Below are positions 26,319 through 34,438 of a stretch of 41,853 nucleotides of DNA, piece by piece. The stretch comes from Legionellaceae bacterium (GTDB taxonomy: Bacteria; Pseudomonadota; Gammaproteobacteria; Legionellales; Legionellaceae): NCBI GenBank assembly GCA_029210085.1, contig JARGPP010000014.1:1-41853 (forward strand). The letters run 5' to 3'. Positions within the stretch are counted from its first letter, which is position 1. Every line of letters begins with the position of its first letter. The notes below the pieces were generated by a model, which was not told where the DNA came from, made no database searches, and saw only the letters and a list, made by a program, of their open reading frames with translations. The translations under genes and the position numbers were made by a program.

Positions 26319-27416
26319 ATGGATCCAGTAGCTGAGCCGGATAAAAAGAAGGGTTTTTGGGGTAAAGTCGCAAGTAAAGCAGGCAGACAAGAACTGAAAA
26401 GATCGTTATCAAGAAAAATGTCTTCTAAAGATATAGAGCCTCTTGATTTTACCGACCCTGTAAGCACTCAAACCTCAGAGAATGGTAAAGTATCAGGCAA
26501 TGACTCTGATGATGGCTCACCCACTGTTGTGACTCAAGGTGGCGCTAATTTAGATGCGATTTTACAGCCAGTTACCTCCGGGAGTGAGGCGTCTGCAGTT
26601 GGTGAAAATGCGACTGCTCAAGTTTTAGCAGATACAACACCCCTTCAGCAGTCTACAGTTGATTTAGATGATTCTCATCACTCATCTGATTCTCACCATA
26701 CAGACCCTCGCCCAAATTCAGAAAATGGCGAAAAGAATGATACTCAGTCTACAGCTTCTACTCGGCAACCAATAAATGAAGAAATTGCTCGCCAAAGATT
26801 AGCTCACTTTTTTGAGGGTAAACAGGCTCGTTTTGCTTCGCAAATAGCTCAACGAAAAGAAACGGGGAATGCAACATTGGCTAAGTTTTTTGAAAGTAAA
26901 AAATCTGCTTTTCCCCCACAAGTAACGGTTGTATTAAAAGAGAAGCTGAAAGGCTCATTAACGGCAGAGCTTGTGAAATGTACAGATGATTTGAAAGCGA
27001 AATTAAAAACTAAAAATCATCAAGAAAAAATAACAAAAATTCATGATGAAATTTTGGAAAAACTTACACCGTTGGCAGAAGAAGCGTCTGAAGAAAAATT
27101 GAAAGAATTTACAGACTGGTTTGACGCGATGCTTGATAGCCACAAAAATGACTTTCCAGAAGAAAATTGGATTTGGCATGATGTGGTGAGACCTGCATTA
27201 TCAGCACTTGTAGGGGTCGTATTTTCTTTAATAGCAGCGATTGCGATGCCTTTTGTTACAGGGCTTGCGGGTTATGCCGGATCATTTTTTGAGAAACCTA
27301 AAACAGCTGGATTTCAAGCATTTGAAGCAACAGCTCGTGATATTAAAAAATCGACTGAAGAAGCGGTATCAGCAACAGTTGAGTCGATTTCAGCTTTATC
27401 GCCAGCCGCCGGTTAA
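26319..27416 (+). CDS. Membrane-anchored protein with disordered N-terminus; unrecognised, candidate effector
   Basis: A 365-residue protein of no recognised family. The first 35 residues are basic (DKKKGFWGKVASKAGRQELKRSLSRK). Residues 40-150 are Ser/Thr/Asp-rich and probably disordered. Two adjacent short repeats follow near 158-195 (RLAHFFEGKQARFASQI and TLAKFFESKKSAFPPQV). A helical region with many Lys and Glu runs to about 285. A hydrophobic stretch of about 30 residues then lies at 292-322 (ALVGVVFSLIAAIAMPFVTGLAGYAGSFF), probably a membrane hairpin. The C-terminus is a short amphipathic tail. A C-terminal hairpin without a signal peptide is typical of effectors that insert into host membranes, but that is inference. 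Confidence 0.78.
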   Translation: MDPVAEPDKKKGFWGKVASKAGRQELKRSLSRKMSSKDIEPLDFTDPVSTQTSENGKVSGNDSDDGSPTVVTQGGANLDAILQPVTSGSEASAVGENATAQVLADTTPLQQSTVDLDDSHHSSDSHHTDPRPNSENGEKNDTQSTASTRQPINEEIARQRLAHFFEGKQARFASQIAQRKETGNATLAKFFESKKSAFPPQVTVVLKEKLKGSLTAELVKCTDDLKAKLKTKNHQEKITKIHDEILEKLTPLAEEASEEKLKEFTDWFDAMLDSHKNDFPEENWIWHDVVRPALSALVGVVFSLIAAIAMPFVTGLAGYAGSFFEKPKTAGFQAFEATARDIKKSTEEAVSATVESISALSPAAG

Positions 27417-27419
27417 TGT

Positions 27420-28790
27420 TTAAAGAGATAAAGGGATAAATCGCCTGAGTTTCCCTGTCTCTTGATGACGAGCAATAGTTTTAACCCGTTCAAACGCAAG
27501 TTTTGGATGGGTTAAACCTAGTTGTTGTAACGCTGTTTCAAGTGTAGCCTTCATCTTTTCAATATTTAAGCCCTCATAAGCAAGTAAGCGAATGATGGCG
27601 CCTTCTTTGGTTTGTTCAACTTGATATTCACTGATAAGAGGTTCTTCTTCAAAAAGATTCCAAAATGTCATGGGGTGTACTTCTGCCTGATGAGGATACA
27701 CAAACCAATCATCACTGCGTCCAACAATATTGGGTGTTATTTGATAAGCGCTAAAAGGAGCTTGGGTAATTTCGACCACATCATCAACAACATAACGAAT
27801 AAGGGGCAGGGTTTTATTGAATAAGTTGGTTATAATGAGCTTTCTAGCGTCTTTGGGGTTTTCTACGGCGTTTAAATGTTCATCGACAGCCTCAAAAATA
27901 ATCATATCTTCAGATAAAATTAACCCTTGGTGCCTATCACTTTCAACACCAGCAATTCCCATTTCGACGCTACCCCAAGTATTATTAGCTTGTATGCCCC
28001 AAGCTTTTAAAATGGTCTCTCGGCCTTTATCGTTGAGTGGCTCAGAGTTGGTTGTAGCACGTTTAGGATGAATAGAGAGTGTGCCATGTAATGCTTCTCG
28101 GGCAAGGCGTGTAATGACAGAAGCATAGCCAATCAGGTGCGTGGGTTTACATGCGTTAAGTTCTGCGCATAGCGTTTGAATGGGGAGGCTTGCGGGCAGA
28201 TGTATGGTTTTGTCATGGATATAAAGTTGTGTTGTGCAAAGTGGCGTGCTTGCATGAATAGGGGTTGGAGCAGTTAATACAGCATTAACTCGTGGTGTAA
28301 AACCAGGCCTTTGCATTTCGTCTTGTATTTGATGACGAAAATCAACAGCTGCAACATTAGAAAAATAATCTAAATCCCATACATATAACCCCCGTAAACC
28401 TGAAGAGCCACCAGTTGCTGTTATATAATATTGATCTTGAAAAAATGGATTCGCACTCGGATTATCACGTAATGTTTGCAAATGCGTTTCAGCTTTGAGT
28501 TTATTGATTTCGGGTACACAAATGATGTCATCCCAGTTGGCTAAGACTTCTTTTTTTGTTAAGGCTGGAAGTTGCTTTAAGTCATCGAGTGTCATGGTGT
28601 GAATATCATATGAGCTGAGTATTTTTTGATAATAAGGACTATGTACTACCACATGTTCGAGCAGCCGCCTTAAATGTTTGAGTTGAAAAGCTTGAATTTG
28701 ATCGCGAGACCAGTTCAAACGTGCGATATGGCTCGGCATAATTTCACGAACACGTTTTGATATATTTTTATGGATATTTTGATAGCCCAT
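27420..28790 (-). CDS. PaaK/CapK-like adenylate-forming enzyme
   Basis: A 456-residue member of the phenylacetate-CoA ligase/coenzyme F390 synthetase-like group. The N-terminus (LKHLRRLLEHVVVHSPYYQKIL...LDDLKQLPALTKKEVLANWDDI) is typical. The phosphate-binding loop reads TATGGSSGLRG. Later features are TNSEPLND, WGSVEMGIAGVESD, KLIITNLFNKTLPLIRYVVDDVVEI, and NIVGRSDDWFV. The cysteine cluster of many relatives (CxCGR) is absent. It probably activates a carboxylic acid as an acyl-adenylate; the acid and the acceptor are unknown. It ends 3 bases from the convergent membrane-protein gene and diverges from a barrel gene with 119 bases between starts. Confidence 0.88.
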   Translation of the reverse strand: MGYQNIHKNISKRVREIMPSHIARLNWSRDQIQAFQLKHLRRLLEHVVVHSPYYQKILSSYDIHTMTLDDLKQLPALTKKEVLANWDDIICVPEINKLKAETHLQTLRDNPSANPFFQDQYYITATGGSSGLRGLYVWDLDYFSNVAAVDFRHQIQDEMQRPGFTPRVNAVLTAPTPIHASTPLCTTQLYIHDKTIHLPASLPIQTLCAELNACKPTHLIGYASVITRLAREALHGTLSIHPKRATTNSEPLNDKGRETILKAWGIQANNTWGSVEMGIAGVESDRHQGLILSEDMIIFEAVDEHLNAVENPKDARKLIITNLFNKTLPLIRYVVDDVVEITQAPFSAYQITPNIVGRSDDWFVYPHQAEVHPMTFWNLFEEEPLISEYQVEQTKEGAIIRLLAYEGLNIEKMKATLETALQQLGLTHPKLAFERVKTIARHQETGKLRRFIPLSL

Positions 28791-28909
28791 GATTGGCCTT
28801 GGCTTATGTTTGTTTTTAAGTATAGTGCTTCATATTTGAATTGCTTTTGCTCCTCTAATAGAAAAAGGTTATTCTTGTTGTAGCGTTTAATCAGTCAGGA
28901 TGACAAACC

Positions 28910-29803
28910 ATGAAATGGAAGACCTCTTCGTATCGTTTAAGTTTAATTTCTTGCCTTATCATAAGCCCAGGGCTACATGCAGGTACAGTGGGTGATAAAG
29001 CGGGTTATCCTGATGGGTGGGCATTGATTGCGGGAGCTGGTGAGGCAGGTTTCATGAATACAGGCTCTTATACGCTCACTGCAAGTGATATGACAAAAAC
29101 GCGAGATACAAGAAGCTTTCAGTTTGGATTTTTGGGAGATTTGGCTTTAGGCTATGGGCGGTGTATTAGCGAGCCTTTTTATTTGGGAAGTGAGTTAGGG
29201 GTTCTCTTTTTTGGTAACAGAAAAACATCTTCAAGTAATACAGCCAGTAATACAACGATTGTTACGGAAACTTTTAATGTGGACGATCCACCAGCAGAAA
29301 CAGCCAGTATTAATCATGCGCTTTCGAGTACAGTGACTGTTTCAGGTAATCCTGTTGTACCTTATTTTGATTTGAAACCGGGTGTGCTTATTTCAGAAAA
29401 TAGTTTTCTTTTTGGACGCATAGGCATTGATTACAATCAAATCAAAGTCAATGCTCGGTCTTTTTATCACTCAGAAGGGCATGTTGTTAAATCTTCAGGA
29501 CGAGAGAGAGCATCAACAGGTGCTAATGCCAGTTTTTCTGCTACACATAAAAAACAACTTGCGGGGTTACGCACAGGCCTAGGGTTTGAATATTTACTCA
29601 CAGATAACATCGGGTTGTCAGCAAATTATATTTATGCTTTTTACAATACATTCAATACATCAGCAACAGGTTCAAGTAATCAGGTAGCATGTGATATTTA
29701 CGAAGGGTGTCCTGTGAAATCAGATGGTACTTATGCTGCGTCTGGACGCTCAAAAATGAGCAATCAACAAGTATTGTTAGAGCTTAATTATCACTTGGCT
29801 TAA
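28910..29803 (+). CDS. Outer-membrane beta-barrel protein, opacity-type
   Basis: A 297-residue protein with a signal peptide (MKWKTSSYRLSLISCLIISPGLHA, cleavage before GTVG). The mature part alternates beta strands with long polar loops, as in 8-strand Opa/OmpA-like barrels: FGFLGDLALGYGRCI, FYLGSELGVLFFG, NSFLFGRIGIDYNQIKV, and AGLRTGLGFEYLLTDNIGLSANYIYAFYN. The C-terminal strand (NQQVLLELNYHLA) fits a barrel end. Loop 235-262 holds a cysteine pair (CDIYEGC). An AGGA site precedes the ATG. It lies between two PaaK-like genes, and the second follows only 15 bases after its stop, so those two are probably one transcript. Confidence 0.82.
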   Translation: MKWKTSSYRLSLISCLIISPGLHAGTVGDKAGYPDGWALIAGAGEAGFMNTGSYTLTASDMTKTRDTRSFQFGFLGDLALGYGRCISEPFYLGSELGVLFFGNRKTSSSNTASNTTIVTETFNVDDPPAETASINHALSSTVTVSGNPVVPYFDLKPGVLISENSFLFGRIGIDYNQIKVNARSFYHSEGHVVKSSGRERASTGANASFSATHKKQLAGLRTGLGFEYLLTDNIGLSANYIYAFYNTFNTSATGSSNQVACDIYEGCPVKSDGTYAASGRSKMSNQQVLLELNYHLA

Positions 29804-29818
29804 AATAGTGTTGGTTTT

Positions 29819-31108
29819 ATGAATGCTCAAATGCAGGCATTATTAGAGAGGCTTAGACAGTCTGAAAACAATAGCCTAGAAGAAAATATTCAAAAGCAAA
29901 CCATATTACTACAGCGGTTAATTAAACACGCGGTCAATACAACGGCTCTTTATCAAGCTTATGATGAAGAGGCTGCTATTCAAGATTTTCCGGTGCTTTC
30001 ACGCACAACACTTCAAATGGCACCTGATGCGATTATCGCAAATTGTCTTCCTGAAACACACGGTGAGACTTATACGCTTGAAACATCAGGTTCTACAGGA
30101 CAAGTGGTTCGTATGTTAGGCACAGGGTTCACTCGGTTATTTTATGATGCACTTATGTTGCGTGAGCATGCATGGCATCAGCGTGATTTAACTCAAAAAC
30201 TGTTAGCGATTCGTTGGCTAACACTTGATGTTGCACAGCCTCCATCAGGACAATATCACGTAACGTGGGGGCCACCAATAGATTTGTATCAGCGTACGGG
30301 ACCGAGTGTTTTAGTGAATATTTCGAGTCCAACTGAACTGCAAGTGAAAGCTTTAATTGATCATAATCCTTATTATTTGATGACATATCCTTCACAACTT
30401 TCGGCTTTAGCGCTTTATTGTTTGGAGCACGGCATTCAATTGCCTGATTTATATGAGGTGCGTACTATTGGTGAAATGTTGACACAAAAACAAATTAATA
30501 AGGTTAAAACAGCATGGCCTCATGTGAAAATAAGTGATATTTACAGCTGTATTGAGATTGGAAATATCGCGCATCAATGTCCAGAATATCACCAATATCA
30601 TGTTAATTTAGAGCATGTTTATCTTGAAATTGTTGATGAGCACAACCAAGCGTGTGCAGTAGGCGAAGCAGGTAGGGTGTTGGTTACAAGCTTGATGAAT
30701 TATGCAACACCTCTTATTCGTTATGAATTAGGTGATTATGCTGCTTGGGGTGACCCATGTCCATGTGGACGTCGTTTGCCTGTACTGAAGCATATTTTAG
30801 GTCGTCAACGTAATCGTTTGATTTTACCTAATGGTGAGTCACGTTTTCCATATATTGGTGAATATAATGCCTTGAAACAAGTGATACCGATACGTATTCA
30901 GAAGTTTCAATTTGTTCAGCACACGCTTTATGATATTGAAATTAAGGCTGTGACGCCTGATAGATTGACGTGTAGTCAAGAAACAACAGCAAAAGCATTT
31001 TATCAAAATATTTTTGGTGCACATTTTAACATTCATTTGACGTATCATGATGAAATCGCAGCAGGGCCTACAGGAAAATTTGAAGAATTTATTTCATTGG
31101 TTGAGTGA
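29819..31108 (+). CDS. Second PaaK/CapK-like adenylate-forming enzyme
   Basis: A 429-residue member of the same broad family as the gene at 27420-28790 but clearly diverged. The phosphate loop is LETSGSTGQVV. Other landmarks are YPSQLSALALYCLEHGIQLPDL, TIGEMLTQKQ, YSCIEIGNIAHQCPE, GRVLVTSLMNYATPLIRYELGDYA, and the zinc-type cluster PCPCGRRLPVLKHILGR, which the other enzyme lacks. The C-terminus ends with a lysine-type loop (GPTGKFEEF). Such enzymes activate acids for transfer to CoA or to a carrier, sometimes in surface polysaccharide or small-molecule pathways. It starts 15 bases after the barrel gene without a clear Shine-Dalgarno, which suggests translational coupling. Confidence 0.88.
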   Translation: MNAQMQALLERLRQSENNSLEENIQKQTILLQRLIKHAVNTTALYQAYDEEAAIQDFPVLSRTTLQMAPDAIIANCLPETHGETYTLETSGSTGQVVRMLGTGFTRLFYDALMLREHAWHQRDLTQKLLAIRWLTLDVAQPPSGQYHVTWGPPIDLYQRTGPSVLVNISSPTELQVKALIDHNPYYLMTYPSQLSALALYCLEHGIQLPDLYEVRTIGEMLTQKQINKVKTAWPHVKISDIYSCIEIGNIAHQCPEYHQYHVNLEHVYLEIVDEHNQACAVGEAGRVLVTSLMNYATPLIRYELGDYAAWGDPCPCGRRLPVLKHILGRQRNRLILPNGESRFPYIGEYNALKQVIPIRIQKFQFVQHTLYDIEIKAVTPDRLTCSQETTAKAFYQNIFGAHFNIHLTYHDEIAAGPTGKFEEFISLVE

Positions 31109-31216
31109 TGAGCTATGAGTCATGAATTAATATATTGTGATATCGATTAGGGACTGTTGGCTGTTCAAGTCATTCAGGTATTACCGGTTATTGTTGTTGT
31201 AATCATTGAGGTGGAA

Positions 31217-31489
31217 ATGTTAATCGATTTTTTACTTGCAAGTGCATCGAATAGTGGTGATGCTGCTTTGCCTAAAGAGGCAGCCATTGCAATTATTGTT
31301 GTCATGAGCCTTGCTGCTACTTGTTGTTTGTCTACCTATTGTTTGTGTAGATACAGAGAGCCCATTGGTCGTTTTTTTGCGGCTAGAACATCTTTAAGTA
31401 GGGAAGGCGGTGCACGAGCAGATAGTACAGGGAGTTTAGGCAGCTCGATTGTTTTTGAAGATTTTCTGAATCCAGTGAAAGTGGGGTAA
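31217..31489 (+). CDS. Small single-pass membrane protein, unrecognised
   Basis: A 90-residue protein starting at the ATG at 31217, which follows GAGG with a 5-base spacer. An in-frame TTG at 31157 would extend it by 20 hydrophobic residues. The transmembrane helix is at about 22-44 (EAAIAIIVVMSLAATCCLSTYCLC), with three or four cysteines near its end that could be lipid-modified. The 46-residue tail is basic, then Ser/Gly-rich (SLSREGGARADSTGSLGSS). I do not recognise the family. It follows the second PaaK-like gene by about 108 bases. It could be a small effector or an envelope protein. Confidence 0.6.
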   Translation: MLIDFLLASASNSGDAALPKEAAIAIIVVMSLAATCCLSTYCLCRYREPIGRFFAARTSLSREGGARADSTGSLGSSIVFEDFLNPVKVG

Positions 31490-31594
31490 TGTGTTTGATA
31501 GGATGAATCTTATAAAAATTATTTTCTCGCTGGCTGAGCAACGTGCTCGTCGGGGCCAATAGGCAAAGATTAGGGCATAAAACGCATATAAATA

Positions 31595-31622
31595 TTGACA
31601 TTGCTTTTAATATACCTACAAT
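31595..31622 (+). promoter_or_regulatory. Near-consensus promoter of the ABC-GntR operon
   Basis: TTGACA at 31595-31600, a 16-base spacer and TACAAT at 31617-31622. The layout is the same as the promoter at 166-193. Transcription would start near 31629, inside the palindrome at 31626-31649. Confidence 0.7.
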
Positions 31623-31625
31623 ACC

Positions 31626-31649
31626 AGTGTGCTACTTAACTAACACACT
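31626..31649. promoter_or_regulatory. Operator-like palindrome, probable GntR (YtrA-type) site
   Basis: AGTGTG (31626-31631) and CACACT (31644-31649) are the perfect outer arms of a 24-base imperfect palindrome, with 20 of 24 positions symmetric. It starts 4 bases after the -10 box and covers the expected transcript start. Repressors bound there would block transcription. The GntR regulator encoded third in the operon is the obvious candidate, which would make the operon autoregulated. Confidence 0.65.
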
Positions 31650-31663
31650 TACCAGGGTGAGGC

Positions 31664-32503
31664 ATGATACAGATAGAAAGTTTAGATTATTATTATCAGA
31701 AGAAAAAACCACTGTTTCAACATTTAGATTTAATGCTCGGCTCAGGCAATGTTTGTGGCTTGCTGGGTAAAAATGGCGCGGGAAAAAGTACTTTGTTAAA
31801 AGTCATGGCAGGATTACTTTTTCCAAAGTCAGGCACGGTAGAAGTCATGGGGAGAGCACCTAAAGAACGTAGTGTTGAATACCTTCAAAGCATATATTTT
31901 TTTCCTGATACTTTTAAATTACCGGCAATGAGTATGAAGCAATACTTAAGTTGTTATGGTGAATTTTATCCATCTTTTAATCAGGAAGTTTATGAGCATG
32001 CACTAGATGTATTTGAATTAGAAAAAGTTAAACAAATAACAGATTTCTCACTTGGTCAGCAGAAAAAGTTCCTACTTTCTTTTGGCTTGGCAACAGGCAC
32101 AAAGTTACTCCTACTTGATGAACCCACAAATGCTCTAGATATTCCAAGTAAACAACAATTTAGAAAATTACTTGCAGCACATTCAGATGCAGATAGAACG
32201 ATTGTGATTTCAACGCATCAAATTAAAGACATTGAAAATTTGATTGATCCTTTGGTTATTTTAGATAAGGGCCAAATTATTTTTAATCAGTCGCAAGAGG
32301 CAATTCAAGAAAAATTATTATTCAGTGAAAGCATGGGGGAACTGTCGAGTGATACATGTTTTTATATTGAAAAGAAGCCAGGTGGATATACTTCGCTGCA
32401 ACAAAATATTGGTGGAGAGGCTTCTTTGATTGATTTAGAGCTTTTGTTTAATGCTGTTTTAAGTAATCAGCAAAAAATAAATGCTTGCTTTAAGGCGGTG
32501 TAA
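31664..32503 (+). CDS. ABC transporter ATP-binding protein (YtrB-like)
   Basis: A 279-residue nucleotide-binding subunit. Walker A is GKNGAGKST (35-43). The signature motif is FSLGQQKK (128-135), which departs from LSGGQ as in many export-type proteins of this class. Walker B is LLLLDEPTNALD (148-159), and the switch histidine is in ISTHQ. Residues after about 215 form an extension (FIEKKPGGYTSLQQNIGGEASLIDL) with no known function. It leads the operon, with AGGGTGAGG just before the ATG, and ends one base before the permease start. With the permease it should form a two-component exporter whose substrate is unknown. Confidence 0.93.
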   Translation: MIQIESLDYYYQKKKPLFQHLDLMLGSGNVCGLLGKNGAGKSTLLKVMAGLLFPKSGTVEVMGRAPKERSVEYLQSIYFFPDTFKLPAMSMKQYLSCYGEFYPSFNQEVYEHALDVFELEKVKQITDFSLGQQKKFLLSFGLATGTKLLLLDEPTNALDIPSKQQFRKLLAAHSDADRTIVISTHQIKDIENLIDPLVILDKGQIIFNQSQEAIQEKLLFSESMGELSSDTCFYIEKKPGGYTSLQQNIGGEASLIDLELLFNAVLSNQQKINACFKAV

Positions 32504-32504
32504 G

Positions 32505-33227
32505 ATGAATATTAAACGTGTAATGAATTTAATGAAAAATGATTTATTAATGCTCAAAGATATTGCGACATACCTGTACATTATATTTGTTTGTGTCTCT
32601 AGCGGACTCAGTACTTTGGGCATGCCTCCGACACTCAATCAGTATCTGTTTTTTTTATGTGGCAGTGGATTTATTTTTACAAGTTATGCATTTTCAGATT
32701 TACATGAAGTGAGTAAAGGGTATAGCTATTTGATATTGCCGGCATCAAAGTTTGAAAAGCTTTTTGCTCGTTGGCTTTTAACAAGTATTGTGTATGCTTT
32801 TATTTTCACTTTTTTACTTTATGGTTTATTTGTTCTTAATTATTTCACTAATGATTTAATGCCTAATGTTGATGCAAAAGTTTTGGTAACCCAGCTTTCT
32901 TTCTGGCATTCACTCAGAGTGATTTTTCCAGGCGTATTGCATGTTATGTTATTTTATTTGGCTCTTCACGCGCTTGTTTTTTTAGGGTGTATTTATTTTA
33001 AAAAACATGCGTTGTTTAAAGTGAGTCTGAGCGTGATGACATTAATGAGTGTTTTGATACTGTTTTTTGCTGGCATGCTCTATCTTTTAGGCCCTGGGTT
33101 AACGGTATCAAGTTTTATGAACTTATTTAAACAGCTATTTGTAGGTGGATATTATTTCTTTTGGATATTACTTGCGCCTATCTGTTTGAGTATTGCTTAT
33201 GTTCGTTTTAAAGAATACGAGATTTAA
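32505..33227 (+). CDS. ABC transporter permease, six-helix
   Basis: A 240-residue integral membrane protein with about six transmembrane helices (for example YLYIIFVCVSSGLSTLG, YLFFLCGSGFIFTSYAF, VYAFIFTFLLYGLFVLN, MLFYLALHALVFLGCIYF, VLILFFAGMLYLLGPG, and YYFFWILLAPICLSIAYV). The first loop (SDLHEVSKGYSYLILPASKFEKLFARWL) is typical of ABC-2-type permeases in which this loop touches the ATPase. The ATG at 32505 is preferred over an in-frame start at 32481 that would overlap the ATPase gene. It is flanked by one-base gaps on both sides, so the operon is tightly coupled. Confidence 0.88.
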   Translation: MNIKRVMNLMKNDLLMLKDIATYLYIIFVCVSSGLSTLGMPPTLNQYLFFLCGSGFIFTSYAFSDLHEVSKGYSYLILPASKFEKLFARWLLTSIVYAFIFTFLLYGLFVLNYFTNDLMPNVDAKVLVTQLSFWHSLRVIFPGVLHVMLFYLALHALVFLGCIYFKKHALFKVSLSVMTLMSVLILFFAGMLYLLGPGLTVSSFMNLFKQLFVGGYYFFWILLAPICLSIAYVRFKEYEI

Positions 33228-33228
33228 G

Positions 33229-33600
33229 ATGAATTTTTCTAAAAACAAAGCAATTTATATGCAAATTTCTGATCATCTCTGTGAAGAAATTATAAAAAAT
33301 ATTTGGCCACTAGAAGAAAAAGTGCCGTCTATTCGGGAAATGGCTGTTTCGCTTGAAGTGAATCCTAATACTGTGGTGCGTTCATACGCGATGCTTGAAC
33401 AAGCGGGAATCATCGAAATGAAAAGGGGAATTGGTTACTTTGTATCATCAAAAGCCAAACAAAAAATTTTAGATATTAAAAAAGCAGCATTTCTTCATGA
33501 AGAGTTACCTCGTGTATTCAAAGCAATGGATTTATTGAATATCAATATGGATGAGATGATTGGTTTATATCAAGAGAGAAAAAATCATGAAAACAAGTAA
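33229..33600 (+). CDS. GntR-family regulator, YtrA type
   Basis: A 123-residue transcription factor with an N-terminal winged helix (KAIYMQISDHLCEEIIKNIWPLEEKVPSIREMAVSLEVNPNTVVRSYAMLEQAGIIEMKRGIGYFV). It has only a short helical dimerisation tail (KKAAFLHEELPRVFKAMDLLNINMDEMIGLYQE) in place of a large ligand domain. This is the YtrA subfamily, whose members sit with ABC transporters and repress their own operons, often until cell-envelope stress occurs. The ATG at 33229 follows the permease stop by one base. The probable target is the palindrome at 31626-31649. Confidence 0.92.
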   Translation: MNFSKNKAIYMQISDHLCEEIIKNIWPLEEKVPSIREMAVSLEVNPNTVVRSYAMLEQAGIIEMKRGIGYFVSSKAKQKILDIKKAAFLHEELPRVFKAMDLLNINMDEMIGLYQERKNHENK

Positions 33601-34420
33601 TCAATTAGTTATCACAGTGATTTTGGGGATTATTATTAGTATGGTCGGTATCGCTCTTTTTAATCGTATGGCTACATCCCCAAAAGCTGAACATTTTGAG
33701 ACAAACGTGTCAGCCAGTGTAGGGCATACCAGAACCATGATTCAAGCAGGGGAGGCATTACAATCTGTCGAGATTAATGGGCCTTTTGAAGTTGTTTTAA
33801 AACCAGGTGCATCTAATCAAGTTCAAGTGCGTGCAGATGAAGATGTTTTTGAAGCGTTTATGATTGATAATAAAAATGGAAAACTGACAATTCAACCCAA
33901 ATCAGAGTTGTCCTTTCAATCAGATACGCCCATGCGCGTCGAAGTGATGTCTAATACGATTGAAACATTGACCTTAACGGATAATGTCGGTGCTCGTTTA
34001 GAAGCGCACGGATTAAAACAAGATAAATTGCAATGTTATTTTAAAGGACATGTTTCAGCAACGCTTTCAGGAGAGGTTAAAGTGCTTAGCGTTGATGGAG
34101 GAGGTACTCTTGAACTAAAAAGTCGTCATATTGAATCAGACGATGTGAGCTTAAATTGGGGAGGTCACTCAAGCGTTTCACTTTCAGGACAGACAAGCAT
34201 GCTTTCGGTTAATTTAGAGGGGTCTTCAACTTTTAATGCACAGCACTTGATTGCAAAACAAGCGTTATTAGTCGGATCGGGAGCAATTAATGCAAAGGTT
34301 CATGCTGAAGATAATTTTGCAATTAAAGCACAGGGTAACACTCATGTAATTTGTTATGGGCATCCAAAAGTGATTCAAAAAGAGGTAACTGGGGCATCAA
34401 AGGTAAAAGTGGTAAGTTAA
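33587..34420 (+). CDS. Anchored DUF2807 (GIN-domain) protein
   Basis: A 277-residue protein with an N-terminal signal anchor (QLVITVILGIIISMVGIALF) followed by a right-handed beta-helix-like GIN domain: VEINGPFEVVLKPGASNQVQVRADEDVFEAFMI, LTIQPKSELS, VEVMSNTIETLTLTDNVGARL, then serial short strands (ATLSGEVKVLSVDGGGTLEL, SVSLSGQTSMLSVNLEGSSTF). The domain faces the periplasm if the anchor is kept. It overlaps the GntR gene by 14 bases, so it is certainly part of the operon. DUF2807 proteins have no defined activity. Pairing with an ABC exporter and a YtrA-type regulator suggests a role in envelope stress sensing or repair, by inference. Confidence 0.87.
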   Translation: MKTSNQLVITVILGIIISMVGIALFNRMATSPKAEHFETNVSASVGHTRTMIQAGEALQSVEINGPFEVVLKPGASNQVQVRADEDVFEAFMIDNKNGKLTIQPKSELSFQSDTPMRVEVMSNTIETLTLTDNVGARLEAHGLKQDKLQCYFKGHVSATLSGEVKVLSVDGGGTLELKSRHIESDDVSLNWGGHSSVSLSGQTSMLSVNLEGSSTFNAQHLIAKQALLVGSGAINAKVHAEDNFAIKAQGNTHVICYGHPKVIQKEVTGASKVKVVS

Positions 34421-34438
34421 CTACCACTTTATTTATTT
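34406..34438 (+). terminator. Terminator of the ABC-GntR-DUF2807 operon
   Basis: AAAGTGGTA (34406-34414) and TACCACTTT (34422-34430) form a perfect 9-bp stem with a 7-base loop. It is followed by ATTTATTTTTTA. The left arm overlaps the last codons of the DUF2807 gene. Confidence 0.7.

Noticed and set aside
31490-31594. Short GC-rich stretch with GAGCA/TGCTC possibly a small RNA
   Set aside because: A 5-bp stem with no promoter or T-run behind it is not enough evidence.
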